Positions 42,419-52,348 of a stretch of 64,000 nucleotides of DNA are shown here, in pieces; the stretch's first letter is position 1; each line of letters starts with the position of its first letter. This DNA comes from Arsenophonus sp052171275 (GTDB lineage Bacteria; Pseudomonadota; Gammaproteobacteria; Enterobacterales; Enterobacteriaceae), in NCBI GenBank assembly GCA_052171275.1, contig CM125795.1:1612001-1676000 (forward strand), given 5' to 3'. The notes under the pieces are model-generated. The model had not been told where the DNA came from. It made no database searches and saw only the letters and a program-made list of their open reading frames with translations. A program made the translations under genes and the position numbers.

Positions 42419-42871
42419 ATGAGTGATAAAAATACTCTGGATATAGAAGAAATTTTAGGTTTGTTACCACATCGATATCCTTTTTTATTAGTTGATCGTG
42501 TATTAGATTTTGAGGATGGTAAATTTTTACGAGCAGTAAAAAATGTATCTTTTAATGAACCATTTTTTCAAGGTCATTTTCCTGGTAAGCCAATATTTCC
42601 AGGAGTATTAATTCTTGAAGCTATGGCTCAAGCTGCTGGTATTTTAGCTTTTAAGAGTGTAGGAAAATTAAAACATGGTGAACTTTATTATTTTGCTGGT
42701 ATTGATGAAGCAAGATTTAAACATCCAGTACAACCTGGTGATCAAATGATTTTTGAAGTAATATTTGTTAAGACAAAGCGTGGTTTAACACGTTTTAAAG
42801 GTATTGCAAAAGTAGATAAAAAAGTTGTTTGTGAAGCGACAATGATGTGCGCTAGAAGCCAAGAAGCATAA
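42419..42871 (+). CDS. fabZ: (3R)-hydroxyacyl-ACP dehydratase FabZ
   Basis: FabZ dehydrates beta-hydroxyacyl-ACP in fatty acid elongation and competes with LpxA for hydroxymyristoyl-ACP, explaining its place between lpxD and lpxA. 150 residues (E. coli 151). Hot-dog fold with the central helix; catalytic His in FFQGHFPGKPIFPG (about residue 54) and Glu in LILEAMAQA (about residue 68). ATG at 42419 after an AAAAGAG-type ribosome site. The spacer from lpxD is 114 bases, larger than elsewhere in the cluster. Confidence 0.97.
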   Translation: MSDKNTLDIEEILGLLPHRYPFLLVDRVLDFEDGKFLRAVKNVSFNEPFFQGHFPGKPIFPGVLILEAMAQAAGILAFKSVGKLKHGELYYFAGIDEARFKHPVQPGDQMIFEVIFVKTKRGLTRFKGIAKVDKKVVCEATMMCARSQEA

Positions 42872-42886
42872 AAAATAAAGGCGGAT

Positions 42887-43684
42887 ATGATTAATAAAAC
42901 AGCAATTATTCACCCCTCTTCAATTATTGAAGAGGGTGCAATTATCAGTGATAACGTCTATATAGGTCCATTTTGTTATATCGGCTCTCAAGTTAAAATT
43001 AGTGCAAATACAAAACTTAAATCTCATGTAATTATTAACGGTAATACTAAAATTGGTTGTAATAATCAGATATTTCAATTTGTTACTATAGGTGAAATTA
43101 ATCAGGATTTAAAATATCAAGGAGAACCAACTCAAGTTGAGATTGGTGATCATAATTGTGTTAGAGAAAGTTCTACTATCCATCGTGGTACAAAACAAGG
43201 TGGTGGTTTAACTAAAATATGTAATAATAATTTATTCATGGTGAATACTCATATTGCTCATGATTGTTTTATAGGAAATAATTGTGTAATTGCTAACAAT
43301 GGAACTCTTGGTGGGCATGTTAAATTAGATGATTATGTTATAATTGGTGGTATGAGTGCTATACATCAATTTTGTCAAGTTGGTACTCATGTCATGGTTG
43401 GAGGTTGTTCAGGTGTTGTTCAGGATATTCCACCTTATATAGTTGCACAAGGTAATCATGCAAGTCCTTATGGAGTAAATATTAAAGGTTTAAAACGTCA
43501 TAAATTTACTAAAGAATCACTGGATATAATTAAAAATGCTTATAAAATTATTTATCGTTGTGGTAAAACACTAGATGAAGCTATAGAAGAAATAATAATA
43601 CTAGGAAAAAATAATAAACAGTTGAAGATATTAAGTGATTTTTTAAAAAATTCAGCAAAATCTAATCGTGGAATTATTCGTTAA
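42887..43684 (+). CDS. lpxA: UDP-N-acetylglucosamine O-acyltransferase
   Basis: LpxA performs the first step of lipid A synthesis, transferring hydroxymyristoyl from ACP to UDP-GlcNAc. 265 residues (E. coli 262). Left-handed beta-helix of hexapeptide repeats to about residue 190, then a helical C-terminal domain. Catalytic His in MVNTHIAHDC near residue 125. The acyl-chain ruler region reads MVGGCSGVVQDIPPY, matching the E. coli type, so a 14-carbon chain is expected (inference). A GGCGG ribosome site (42878-42885) directly precedes ATG. lpxB begins 19 bases after the stop. Confidence 0.97.
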   Translation: MINKTAIIHPSSIIEEGAIISDNVYIGPFCYIGSQVKISANTKLKSHVIINGNTKIGCNNQIFQFVTIGEINQDLKYQGEPTQVEIGDHNCVRESSTIHRGTKQGGGLTKICNNNLFMVNTHIAHDCFIGNNCVIANNGTLGGHVKLDDYVIIGGMSAIHQFCQVGTHVMVGGCSGVVQDIPPYIVAQGNHASPYGVNIKGLKRHKFTKESLDIIKNAYKIIYRCGKTLDEAIEEIIILGKNNKQLKILSDFLKNSAKSNRGIIR

Positions 43685-43703
43685 AAAATCTGGATAAAAA
43701 ACA

Positions 43704-44876
43704 TTGATAAACGTTCATCAAATTTCAATTCAACAACGACCTTTAACTATTGGTCTTGTTGTAGGAGAAAAATCAGGAGATTTACTTGGAAAAGGGCTTA
43801 TTTGTGCGTTAAGGCAACACGTACCTAATGCGTATTTCGTTGGTGTCGCTGGACCATTAATGCAAGAAGAGAAATGTGAAACATGGTATGAAATGGAAGA
43901 ACTTTCAGTTATGGGTATTGTTGAAGTTATTGGACAATTACCACGCTTATTAAAGATTAGGATTGATCTAACAAAACGTTTTTCTAAATTACGACCTGAT
44001 GTATTTATTGGAATAGATTCTCCTGATTTTAATATTACTCTTGAGAAAAGATTGAAACGAAAAGGGATAAGAACAATTCATTACGTAAGTCCTTCTATTT
44101 GGGCATGGAGAGAAAGTCGTATATTTAAGATAAGAGAAGCAACAGATCTTGTGCTTACTTTATTACCATTTGAGAAAAAATTCTATGATCGTTATAATAT
44201 TGCTTGTCGTTTTATAGGGCATAGAATGGCGGATATTATCCCGATAAAACCTGATAAACAAAGCGCAAGAGTGCAACTAAATATAACTCATAATGTTAAA
44301 TGTTTAGCTATTTTACCAGGTAGTCGTCGATCTGAAGTTGAAATGTTAAGTAAAGATTTTTTACATACAGCTAAAATTCTAACAAAAGATTTTTCTGATT
44401 TACAAATTTTAGTTCCTACGGTTAATCAAGAACAACGAAAATATTTTGAAACTATTTATAAAAAGATTTATCCAAACTTATCATTGAAAATCTTAGATGG
44501 TCAAGCGCAAATAGCAATGATAGCAGCTGATATAACTTTATTAGCTTCTGGGACAGCTACATTAGAATGCATGTTAATAAAATGTCCGATGGTAGTTGGA
44601 TATAAAATGAAACCTATAACTTATTGGTTAGTTAAACGTCTAATCAAAGTCCCTTTTATTTCATTACCAAACCTATTGGCAGATAAAGAAATAGTTAAAG
44701 AATTCATTCAACACGATTGCCAGCCTGAAAAGTTAGCTAGATCACTTAAGTCTTTATTAAATGATAAAAAGATGGTTAAAGAACTAAAACAAAATTTTTT
44801 AAAACTACATGAAAGTATTCGTTGCCATGCTGATCAACAAGTAGCAGAAGCTATCTTAGAACTAAGTAAAAAATAA
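43704..44876 (+). CDS. lpxB: Lipid A disaccharide synthase
   Basis: LpxB condenses UDP-diacylglucosamine with lipid X into the tetraacyl disaccharide at the inner membrane. 390 residues (E. coli 382). GT-B glycosyltransferase with IGLVVGEKSGDLLG near the N-terminus, YVSPSIWAWRESR near 130, and LASGTATLECMLIKCPMVVGYKM near 280. The start is uncommon: no ATG or GTG is available in frame before the conserved region, and TTG 43704 fits, with a TGGA element about nine bases upstream; it adds a few residues relative to E. coli. With lpxD, fabZ and lpxA it forms a complete early lipid A block. Confidence 0.95.
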   Translation: MINVHQISIQQRPLTIGLVVGEKSGDLLGKGLICALRQHVPNAYFVGVAGPLMQEEKCETWYEMEELSVMGIVEVIGQLPRLLKIRIDLTKRFSKLRPDVFIGIDSPDFNITLEKRLKRKGIRTIHYVSPSIWAWRESRIFKIREATDLVLTLLPFEKKFYDRYNIACRFIGHRMADIIPIKPDKQSARVQLNITHNVKCLAILPGSRRSEVEMLSKDFLHTAKILTKDFSDLQILVPTVNQEQRKYFETIYKKIYPNLSLKILDGQAQIAMIAADITLLASGTATLECMLIKCPMVVGYKMKPITYWLVKRLIKVPFISLPNLLADKEIVKEFIQHDCQPEKLARSLKSLLNDKKMVKELKQNFLKLHESIRCHADQQVAEAILELSKK

Positions 44877-45494
44877 ATAATCTTATTTATCTCTAAATTA
44901 AATTTATTATTAATGTTGATAAAAAGTGATCGAAGATATTTAGTTATTATATAGTAATTTTAAGAAACTATCATCTTATATGCTAAATGTAAAATAATAA
45001 ACTTAAGTTTAAATTCAAAAATAAAAGAAAAATAATGTAATAAATTTAATATAATATACAAAAAGAAATAAATATGTTGTAATGAGATGTTAAAATATAT
45101 AGTTTAAAATATATAAAAATAATATTTTTGTTTATCTGTTTTAAAAAAAAGTGAATAACAAGTATAAAAAATATAATTTTATTTTATATTTTTGGGGTAA
45201 ATAACAATAAAATAACTCTTATTTTTTATAATATTTAATTATTATCAATAATAATAATTAAATATGTAAAAAAATATTAATTATCTTCAATATTAGCGAT
45301 AATTATCTACTAAACTATATAAATAAGATACTTAGATATTTAAATCTAACCAAAGATTTGATCTTAATCAAATATAATAATACTATTACTTCATTTCATT
45401 TATAAAATTTAATCAAAAAATATTATAACATAATTTTATCATAAAATTTTTACGCTTAGTTTATTAAATACTAAGTTAAAGAGTACAACTAAAA
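44877..45494. other. 618-bp void where rnhB lies in E. coli
   Basis: No gene between lpxB and dnaE. E. coli has rnhB (198 codons, about 597 bp) exactly here, so the gap length is close to the gene that is missing. I found no clear RNase HII motif. A 15-bp hairpin (45231-45265) and a small CTTAGT/ACTAAG inverted repeat (45455-45475) just before dnaE lie in it. Confidence 0.65.
45231..45265. repeat. Hairpin, 15-bp perfect stem, before dnaE
   Basis: 45231-45245 pairs exactly with 45251-45265 (all A/T) around the 5-base loop CAATA. It is 230 bases upstream of dnaE in the former rnhB space. It could end the long envelope transcript before dnaE. Confidence 0.7.
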
Positions 45495-48400
45495 ATGGCA
45501 GAACCACGTTTTATACACTTACGTGTACATAGTGATTATTCCATTATAGATGGGTTATCAAAAATTAATCAACTCGTTAATAGAGTTGTAGAATTAGGTA
45601 TGCCAGCATTAGCTATAACTGATTTTACTAATTTTTATGGTTTAGTGAAATTTTATAGTGCTGCTAATTCAGCTGGTATTAAACCAATTATTGGTGTAGA
45701 TTTTTATCTAGAAAATAAATTACTCGGTGATGAAATAGCTCACATAACAATCCTAGCTAAAGATAATAAAGGTTATCATAATTTAATATTACTTATCTCG
45801 GCAGCATATCAAAAAGGATATACTACTACAATAGGACCATCAATTAAACAAGAATGGCTAATAACCCATAAAGAAGGACTTTTATTACTCTCTGGTGGAT
45901 CCATGGGAGATATTGGTAAACTCCTGTTACGAGGTAATCAGCAACTAGTTGAAAAATGTTTAGATTTTTATCAAACTTATTTTTATAATAATTATTATTT
46001 GGAATTTGTTAGAATTTGGACAGAATCTTCAGATGAAGAAAGATATTTACAAGCAGCAATTCAATTAGCAATTAAAAAAAATCTTCCTGTTGTTGCTACG
46101 AATAATGTCCGTTTTATAAATAGTAATGATTTTGCTGCTCATGAAATACGTGTAGCTATACATGATAGTTTTACACTCACTGATCCCAAAAGACCTAAGA
46201 ATTATACTTCTCAACAATATCTACGAAGTGAACAAGAGATGGTTGAATTGTTTTCAGATATTCCTGAAGCACTCAAAAATAGTGTTGAAATTGCTAAACG
46301 TTGTAATGTAATTATAAATTTAGGTGAATATTTTTTACCAAAATTTCCAACAGGGAATATTAAAATAGAAGATTTACTTATTAAGTACGCCAAAGCTGGA
46401 TTAGAAGAACGATTAAAATTTCTTTATACAGATGAAAAAAAGAGAAATTATCGACGGATCAAATATGATAAACGTTTAGATAGTGAGTTACGAGTAATCA
46501 ATCAAATGGGATTTCCTGGTTATTTTTTAATCGTAATGGAGTTTATTCAATGGTCAAAAGATAATTCTATTTTAGTTGGTCCTGGAAGGGGTTCTGGTGC
46601 TGGTTCATTAGTCGCTTATGCATTAAAAATTACTGATTTAGATCCTCTTGAATTCGATCTTTTATTTGAACGTTTTCTTAACCCTGAACGTATATCCATG
46701 CCTGACTTTGATGTTGATTTTTGTATGGAAAAACGTGATCAAGTCATTGAACATGTTACGAACGTGTATGGTCGTGAAGCAGTTTCACAAATTATTACTT
46801 TTGGTACAATGACTGCAAAAGCGGTTATTCGAGATGTTGGTCGCGTACTAGGTCATCCATATAGATTTGCTGATCGTATTTCAAAATTAGTTCCATTAGA
46901 CCCAGGAATAACTCTTGAAAAAGCATTCATTTTAGAACCACAATTACAAGAAATTTATGATGCTGATGAAGAAGTTAGAACATTAATAGATATGGCACAT
47001 AAACTTGAAGGTGTAACTCGGAATGTAGGTAAACATGCTGGCGGCGTTGTAATAGCACCAACAAAAATAACAGATTTCGTACCACTCTATTGCGATTCTG
47101 AAGGTAAAAATCCTCTTACACAATTTGATAAAAATGATGTTGAATACGTAGGTCTGGTAAAATTTGATTTTCTTGGTCTTAGAACTCTAACAATTATTAG
47201 TTTAGCTCTAGATATGATTAATCATCGTCTAATGAAGCAAAATTTATCACCAATAGATATTAACAATATTCATTTTGATGATCAAAAATGTTTTGAATTA
47301 TTACAACGCGCAGAAACAACAGCGGTATTTCAACTAGAATCTTTTGGTATGAAAGATTTAATTAAACGATTACGACCTGATTGTTTTGAAGATATAATTG
47401 CTTTAATTGCACTTTTCCGCCCAGGACCGTTACAATCAGGTATGGTAGATAATTTTATTAATCGTAAACACGGACGAGAAGCTATTTCTTATCCTGATGT
47501 TGAATGGCAACATGAATTATTACAACCTGTTTTAAAATCTACATATGGTATAATTCTTTATCAGGAACAAGTTATGCAAATTGCTCAAGTACTAGCTGGT
47601 TATACCTTAGGTGAAGCAGATATTCTTAGGCAAGCAATGAGTAAAAAGAAGCTTGAAGAAATGATAGAACAACGTTCAATTTTTAAAATCGGAACGATTA
47701 AAAATGGTATTAATGTTGAACTAGGTATGAAAATTTTTGATTTAGTTGAGAAATTCGCTGGTTACGGATTTAATAAATCACATTCTGCTGCTTACGCATT
47801 AGTTTCTTATAAAACACTCTGGTTAAAAACTCATTATCCAGCCGAATTTATGGCAGCAGTTATGACAGCAGATATGGATAATATTGATAAAATAGTTAGT
47901 TTAGTTGATGAATGTTGGCGTATTGGTTTAAAAGTATTACCACCTGATATAAATAGTGGATTATATAATTTTCATGTTAATGAAAGAGGTGAGATTGTTT
48001 ATGGTATTGGAGCAATTAAAGGTGTTGGTGAAGCTCCTATAGAAGCTATCATGAAATCCAGGCAAAAAGGTGGTTATTTTAAAGAAATTTTTGATCTTTG
48101 CTCACGAGTGAATATTAAAAAGCTTAATCGACGAGTAGTAGAAAAATTAATTATCTCAGGTGCTTTTGATCATCTAGGTCCTAATCGTGCTGCATTGATA
48201 TCTTCATTAAAAGATGCCTTAAAAGCAGCTGATCAACATTCTAAAGCAGAAGCTGTTGGACAAACTGATATGTTTGGAGTATTAGTTATAGAACCTAAAG
48301 AGGTTGAGAGATTTTATGCTAGTGCAAATAATTGGCCTGAACACCTTATATTAGAAGGAGAGCGTGAAACACTAGGTCTTTATTTAACTGGTCATCCTAT

Positions 48401-48983
48401 TACTGGTTATTTATCTGAAATTAAGCATTATACCAATGGATTAAGATTGAATGATATAAATAAAACACATTATGGACAAATTTTAACAGTAGCTGGTTTA
48501 GTATTGAAAGTTAAGATAACGACAACTAAGCGTGGAAATAAAATAGGCATATGTACTTTAGATGATCGTTCTGGACGTTTGAATATAATATTATTCACTG
48601 ATATTTTAGAAAAATATCAATACTTACTAGAGAAAGATAAAATATTAATTGCAAGAGGTCATGTTAGCTTTGATAATTTTAATGGTCGTAATAAAATTTC
48701 TGTTCGTGAGTTGATGAATCTTAATAAAGCTCGTGAAAAATATGTCAAAGGCATCGCTATTTCATTAACAGATAAACAAATAGATTATCCATTATTAAAT
48801 CGTATTCGTAATACATTAAAGCCTTATCGTTCTGGAACGATACCTATTCATCTTTACTATAAAAATAAAGATTCTATCACAAAATTAAAACTAGGTATCA
48901 CTTGGCGAGTTACCATTACAGATAATCTTCTTACTGATTTGCGAACTTTACTAGGTAATAAGTTAATAGAATTAGAATTTTAA
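45495..48983 (+). CDS. dnaE: DNA polymerase III alpha subunit
   Basis: The catalytic subunit of the replicative polymerase. 1162 residues (E. coli 1160), collinear throughout. In order: PHP domain (RFIHLRVHSDYSIIDG), polymerase palm with the catalytic aspartates in MPDFDVDFC near residue 401 and KFDFLGL near 555, fingers, and an OB-fold near 1000 (IGICTLDDRSGRLNIILFTD). The internal beta-clamp binding motif is present as QTDMF (about residue 920). Strict conservation contrasts with the surrounding decay. The upstream Shine-Dalgarno is poor (AAAGAG). accA starts 15 bases after the stop. Confidence 0.98.
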   Translation: MAEPRFIHLRVHSDYSIIDGLSKINQLVNRVVELGMPALAITDFTNFYGLVKFYSAANSAGIKPIIGVDFYLENKLLGDEIAHITILAKDNKGYHNLILLISAAYQKGYTTTIGPSIKQEWLITHKEGLLLLSGGSMGDIGKLLLRGNQQLVEKCLDFYQTYFYNNYYLEFVRIWTESSDEERYLQAAIQLAIKKNLPVVATNNVRFINSNDFAAHEIRVAIHDSFTLTDPKRPKNYTSQQYLRSEQEMVELFSDIPEALKNSVEIAKRCNVIINLGEYFLPKFPTGNIKIEDLLIKYAKAGLEERLKFLYTDEKKRNYRRIKYDKRLDSELRVINQMGFPGYFLIVMEFIQWSKDNSILVGPGRGSGAGSLVAYALKITDLDPLEFDLLFERFLNPERISMPDFDVDFCMEKRDQVIEHVTNVYGREAVSQIITFGTMTAKAVIRDVGRVLGHPYRFADRISKLVPLDPGITLEKAFILEPQLQEIYDADEEVRTLIDMAHKLEGVTRNVGKHAGGVVIAPTKITDFVPLYCDSEGKNPLTQFDKNDVEYVGLVKFDFLGLRTLTIISLALDMINHRLMKQNLSPIDINNIHFDDQKCFELLQRAETTAVFQLESFGMKDLIKRLRPDCFEDIIALIALFRPGPLQSGMVDNFINRKHGREAISYPDVEWQHELLQPVLKSTYGIILYQEQVMQIAQVLAGYTLGEADILRQAMSKKKLEEMIEQRSIFKIGTIKNGINVELGMKIFDLVEKFAGYGFNKSHSAAYALVSYKTLWLKTHYPAEFMAAVMTADMDNIDKIVSLVDECWRIGLKVLPPDINSGLYNFHVNERGEIVYGIGAIKGVGEAPIEAIMKSRQKGGYFKEIFDLCSRVNIKKLNRRVVEKLIISGAFDHLGPNRAALISSLKDALKAADQHSKAEAVGQTDMFGVLVIEPKEVERFYASANNWPEHLILEGERETLGLYLTGHPITGYLSEIKHYTNGLRLNDINKTHYGQILTVAGLVLKVKITTTKRGNKIGICTLDDRSGRLNIILFTDILEKYQYLLEKDKILIARGHVSFDNFNGRNKISVRELMNLNKAREKYVKGIAISLTDKQIDYPLLNRIRNTLKPYRSGTIPIHLYYKNKDSITKLKLGITWRVTITDNLLTDLRTLLGNKLIELEF

Positions 48984-48998
48984 TTAAATAGGAATATT

Positions 48999-49958
48999 AT
49001 GAGCCTTAATTTTCTAAATTTTGAACAACCGATTGCGGAGTTAGAGGAAAAAATAGACTCATTAATGACAGTAAATCGTCAAGATATAAAATTAGATGTT
49101 GATCTAGATGAAGAAATATATAAGCTTCGTGAAAAGAGTTTAGAATTAACACGAAAAATTTTTTCTGACTTAAATGCTTGGCAAATAGCACAACTTGCTC
49201 GTCATCCTATGCGTCCTTATACACTAGATTATATTAAGCGTATATTTACTAACTTTCAAGAACTAGCTGGTGATCGTATTTATGCTGATGATAAAGCCAT
49301 TATAGGAGGGTTAGCTCGATTTAATGGAAGACCAGTAATGATAATTGGACATCAAAAGGGACGTGAAATAAAAGAAAAAATTCGCCGTAATTTTGGTATG
49401 CCAGCACCAGAAGGATATCGCAAAGCTTTGCGATTGATGAAAATATCTGAACGTTTTAAGTTACCAATTATTACATTTATTGATACACCAGGAGCATATC
49501 CTGGTGTTGGAGCAGAGGAACGTGGTCAATCGGAAGCAATTGCTCGTAATTTATGTGAAATGTCCCATCTTTCTGTTCCTATCATATGCACAGTAATTGG
49601 TGAAGGTGGTTCTGGAGGAGCGCTGGCTATTGGTATCGGAGATAAAGTTAACATGTTACAGTATAGCACTTATTCTGTTATTTCACCTGAAGGTTGTGCT
49701 TCTATCCTTTGGAAAAGTGTAGATAAAGCACCATTAGCTGCTGAAGCGATGTGGATCACTGCTTCTCGTTTAAAATCACTTAATTTAATAGATAATATTA
49801 TCATAGAGCCGTTGGGTGGGGCGCATCGTAATTATGATCAAATCGCTTATAATCTTAATAAATGTATTTTAAGTGATTTAAATGATCTTGATTTATTTAA
49901 CACAAAAGAATTAATAAACCGTCGTTATCAACGCTTAATGAAATATGGTTATTGTTAA
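48999..49958 (+). CDS. accA: Acetyl-CoA carboxylase carboxyltransferase subunit alpha
   Basis: The alpha half of the carboxyltransferase that moves CO2 from carboxybiotin to acetyl-CoA, giving malonyl-CoA for fatty acid synthesis. 319 residues, the E. coli length. Crotonase-fold landmarks: GREIKEKIRRNFGMPAPEGYRKALRLM (near residue 125), TFIDTPGAYPGVGAEERGQ (near 165) and IGEGGSGGALAIG (near 203, oxyanion glycines). AGGA at 48989-48992 before ATG. It follows dnaE closely, as in E. coli. Partners accB, accC and accD are outside the window. Confidence 0.98.
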   Translation: MSLNFLNFEQPIAELEEKIDSLMTVNRQDIKLDVDLDEEIYKLREKSLELTRKIFSDLNAWQIAQLARHPMRPYTLDYIKRIFTNFQELAGDRIYADDKAIIGGLARFNGRPVMIIGHQKGREIKEKIRRNFGMPAPEGYRKALRLMKISERFKLPIITFIDTPGAYPGVGAEERGQSEAIARNLCEMSHLSVPIICTVIGEGGSGGALAIGIGDKVNMLQYSTYSVISPEGCASILWKSVDKAPLAAEAMWITASRLKSLNLIDNIIIEPLGGAHRNYDQIAYNLNKCILSDLNDLDLFNTKELINRRYQRLMKYGYC

Positions 49959-50168
49959 ATTTATAATAACAAATAATAGATAAAATATCTTGTTTATATA
50001 TAACATAATGATATTAAAATAAAATTAAATACTATAAATAATTATTTTTTAATTTTAAAAGTAAATTTAATTTATTAAAGTTAAATTATATTAATAATAA
50101 TCTATATAGTGTGTATATAAAAACAAAGATAATAATTTAATCTTTTTATATGGATAGCAAAAATAATT

Positions 50169-51493
50169 ATGAATCTTGATGAATCAGCATTACTAACGCA
50201 AATTATAAAAAGTATAGGTTCTAAACGTCGAATATTGATAGCTTTTAGTGGTGGGTTAGATTCAACAGTTTTATTACATTCCTTAGTGATATTGCGGCAA
50301 ACAACTGTTCAAAACCTTAATATACGTGCAGTTTATATTCATCATGGGCTAAATAATATAGCTGATAAATGGGCGATTCATTGTCAAAAAATTTGTTTAG
50401 ATTTACATGTAGAGTTTTATTTACAGTATATTCATATTGAGAAAACTAAAAATGGTTTAGAAGCAGCAGCGCGTAATGCGCGATATAAAGCGTTCAATAA
50501 AATACTGTTACCAGAAGAAGTTATTGTTACTGCACATCACTTAAATGATCAAACAGAAACTTTTTTATTAGCATTAAAACGTGGTAGTGGACCAATGGGT
50601 TTATCTTCAATGCCGATTTCTATTTCATTTTTTAATACATTTTTAATTAGACCATTATTATTATTTACTCGTCAACAACTTTTTTTTTATGCTAAAAAAA
50701 AAATCTTTCTTGGGTGGAGGATAAAAGTAACTTAGATCAACGTTATGATCGTAATTTTTTACGTTTAACTGTAATACCACATTTAAATCAACGATGGCCG
50801 TATTTTTTAAAAGCAGTATCTAGAAGTGCTAGTTTATGTGCAGAACAAGAAATCTTATTAACTGAGTTATTGAAAGATTGTTTGTCTAAATTAATAACAA
50901 TAGAAGGATCTTTACAACTTAATCCTTTAATGAGTTTTTCTAAAATAAAACGTAATGCAATATTAAGACGTTGGTTAAGTTTACATCGAATTTTAATGCC
51001 TTCTCGTATTCAATTAAAACAAATTTGGAAAGATGTAATTTATGCAAAACAAGATGCAAATCCAAAATTTATGTTAGTTAATAACAATGTTATTCGACGA
51101 TTTAAACATCAGCTCTGGTTGCTACCAAAATTTAATGATATTAGTAAAACTTGTTTGGTTTGGAAACTACCTGAACAAATTAAGTTGCCAGATAATTTAG
51201 GTATCTTAGTGATTGCAGATAATGGTAAAAGCATTAGGGCACCTTTACCAAATGAAAAGGTTACAATCAGGTTTGGATTAAAAGGAAATATTAAAATCCT
51301 TAATCGCCAACATTCTAGACAAAGTAAGAAGCTTTGGCAAGAATTAGGTGTAGCACCTTGGTTAAGAAAAAGAACACCTTTAATTTATTATAACGATGAA
51401 CTTATTACAGCTGTTGGTGTATTTATTACTGAATCTGGAAAATCTATTCCAGGACAGTTTGAATTAAAAATAAAATGGATAACGAATAAATAA
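50169..51493 (+). CDS. tilS: tRNA(Ile)-lysidine synthase, split by a frameshift at an A10 run
   Basis: TilS converts the wobble C of the CAU isoleucine tRNA to lysidine so that it reads AUA; it is essential in E. coli. Two frames cover it: 50169-50735 carries the N-terminal PP-loop domain (FSGGLDSTVLL, residues 27-37; VTAHHLNDQTETFLLALKRGSGP), and the rest to 51493 carries the middle and C-terminal tRNA-binding domains (RNFLRLTVIPHLNQRWP, KLWQELGVAPWLRKRTPL). The break is at ten A bases, 50694-50703. With eleven, the text reads YAKKKNLSWVEDKSN, the same spacing as E. coli WARQYDLRWIEDESN. Both halves look under selection, so transcriptional slippage or a sequencing error is more likely than gene loss. 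Confidence 0.9.
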
Positions 51494-52348
51494 GTTATTT
51501 ACTATATAAAGTTATTGTTTTTTTACTTATATTAAATATATAAAAATAATTTTTATAATAAAAATGTATTAATAACGATATTCTTAATTTTTAAATAACT
51601 AAAAATTAAGAATATAAATTAATAATAAATTATTTATTAAAAAGATTAATATTTTACCTGTTTTTTAACTTTTTCTTATAATAATAAATTATTTTATTTT
51701 AAAAAACTCTTAAATGATCTAGTTTTATAGTAAACTAAAGATTTTCGTTAGTAAAAAACTATAAGTTGCAAAAATTATCAAAGTTAATTAAGACTTATCA
51801 TAAAAGTATATTCAAATATAATTTAATTACGCTTTTTAAGCTGATAACTATTTATTACTCTTGAATATTTATTATAATAAGAATTTAATATTTTAAAAAG
51901 ATAGTATCTTAAAATTAAAAAATAAAACTAATCTAATTTTTCAATAATTCAATTTATATAATTAAATTAGTGAAATTTAATAATATTTAAATTTTAAATA
52001 AATATTTTTTTGTAAAAATCATAGAATATTTTCATGAATAAATCTTTTTTGATTTTTTTAAATAAAAATTCGAAAACATTAAAATATAACCAAAATTAAT
52101 GTAATATTTTTTTTAAGTTTTTTAAGATAAAGATCGTTATATTTAAAAAGATAAATAATAAATTATTATCAAATAATTATTTATATAAAACAAAAAATTT
52201 ATTTTAATCTGATATTAATAATTAAACAAAATATAGATTATTTAATAAAAGAAGTAAATAAACAGAAAATAATTTATATTATATTTTATAATAAATAAAT
52301 CATATTAATAAAATTATTTATTTTATAATCAAAGTTAGTATTAGATAA
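51494..52348. other. Convergent tilS/proS spacer
   Basis: 855 bases between two converging genes. In E. coli several small genes (rof, yaeP, yaeQ, arfB, nlpE) lie here; none is readable. A 16-bp hairpin at 51578-51615 lies on the tilS side. Nothing else stands out. Confidence 0.6.
51578..51615. terminator. 16-bp hairpin after tilS
   Basis: 51578-51593 pairs perfectly with 51600-51615 around the loop AATAAC, with one C-G pair (51583/51610). It begins 85 bases past the tilS stop, between convergent genes, so it may work for either strand. Each arm holds an A5 or T5 run that gives U-rich RNA on both strands. Confidence 0.6.

Noticed and set aside
44877..45020. Short string resembling an RNase HII DSKK segment near 44925
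   Set aside because: The match is three or four residues with an in-frame stop and no flanking similarity; not usable as proof of an rnhB remnant.
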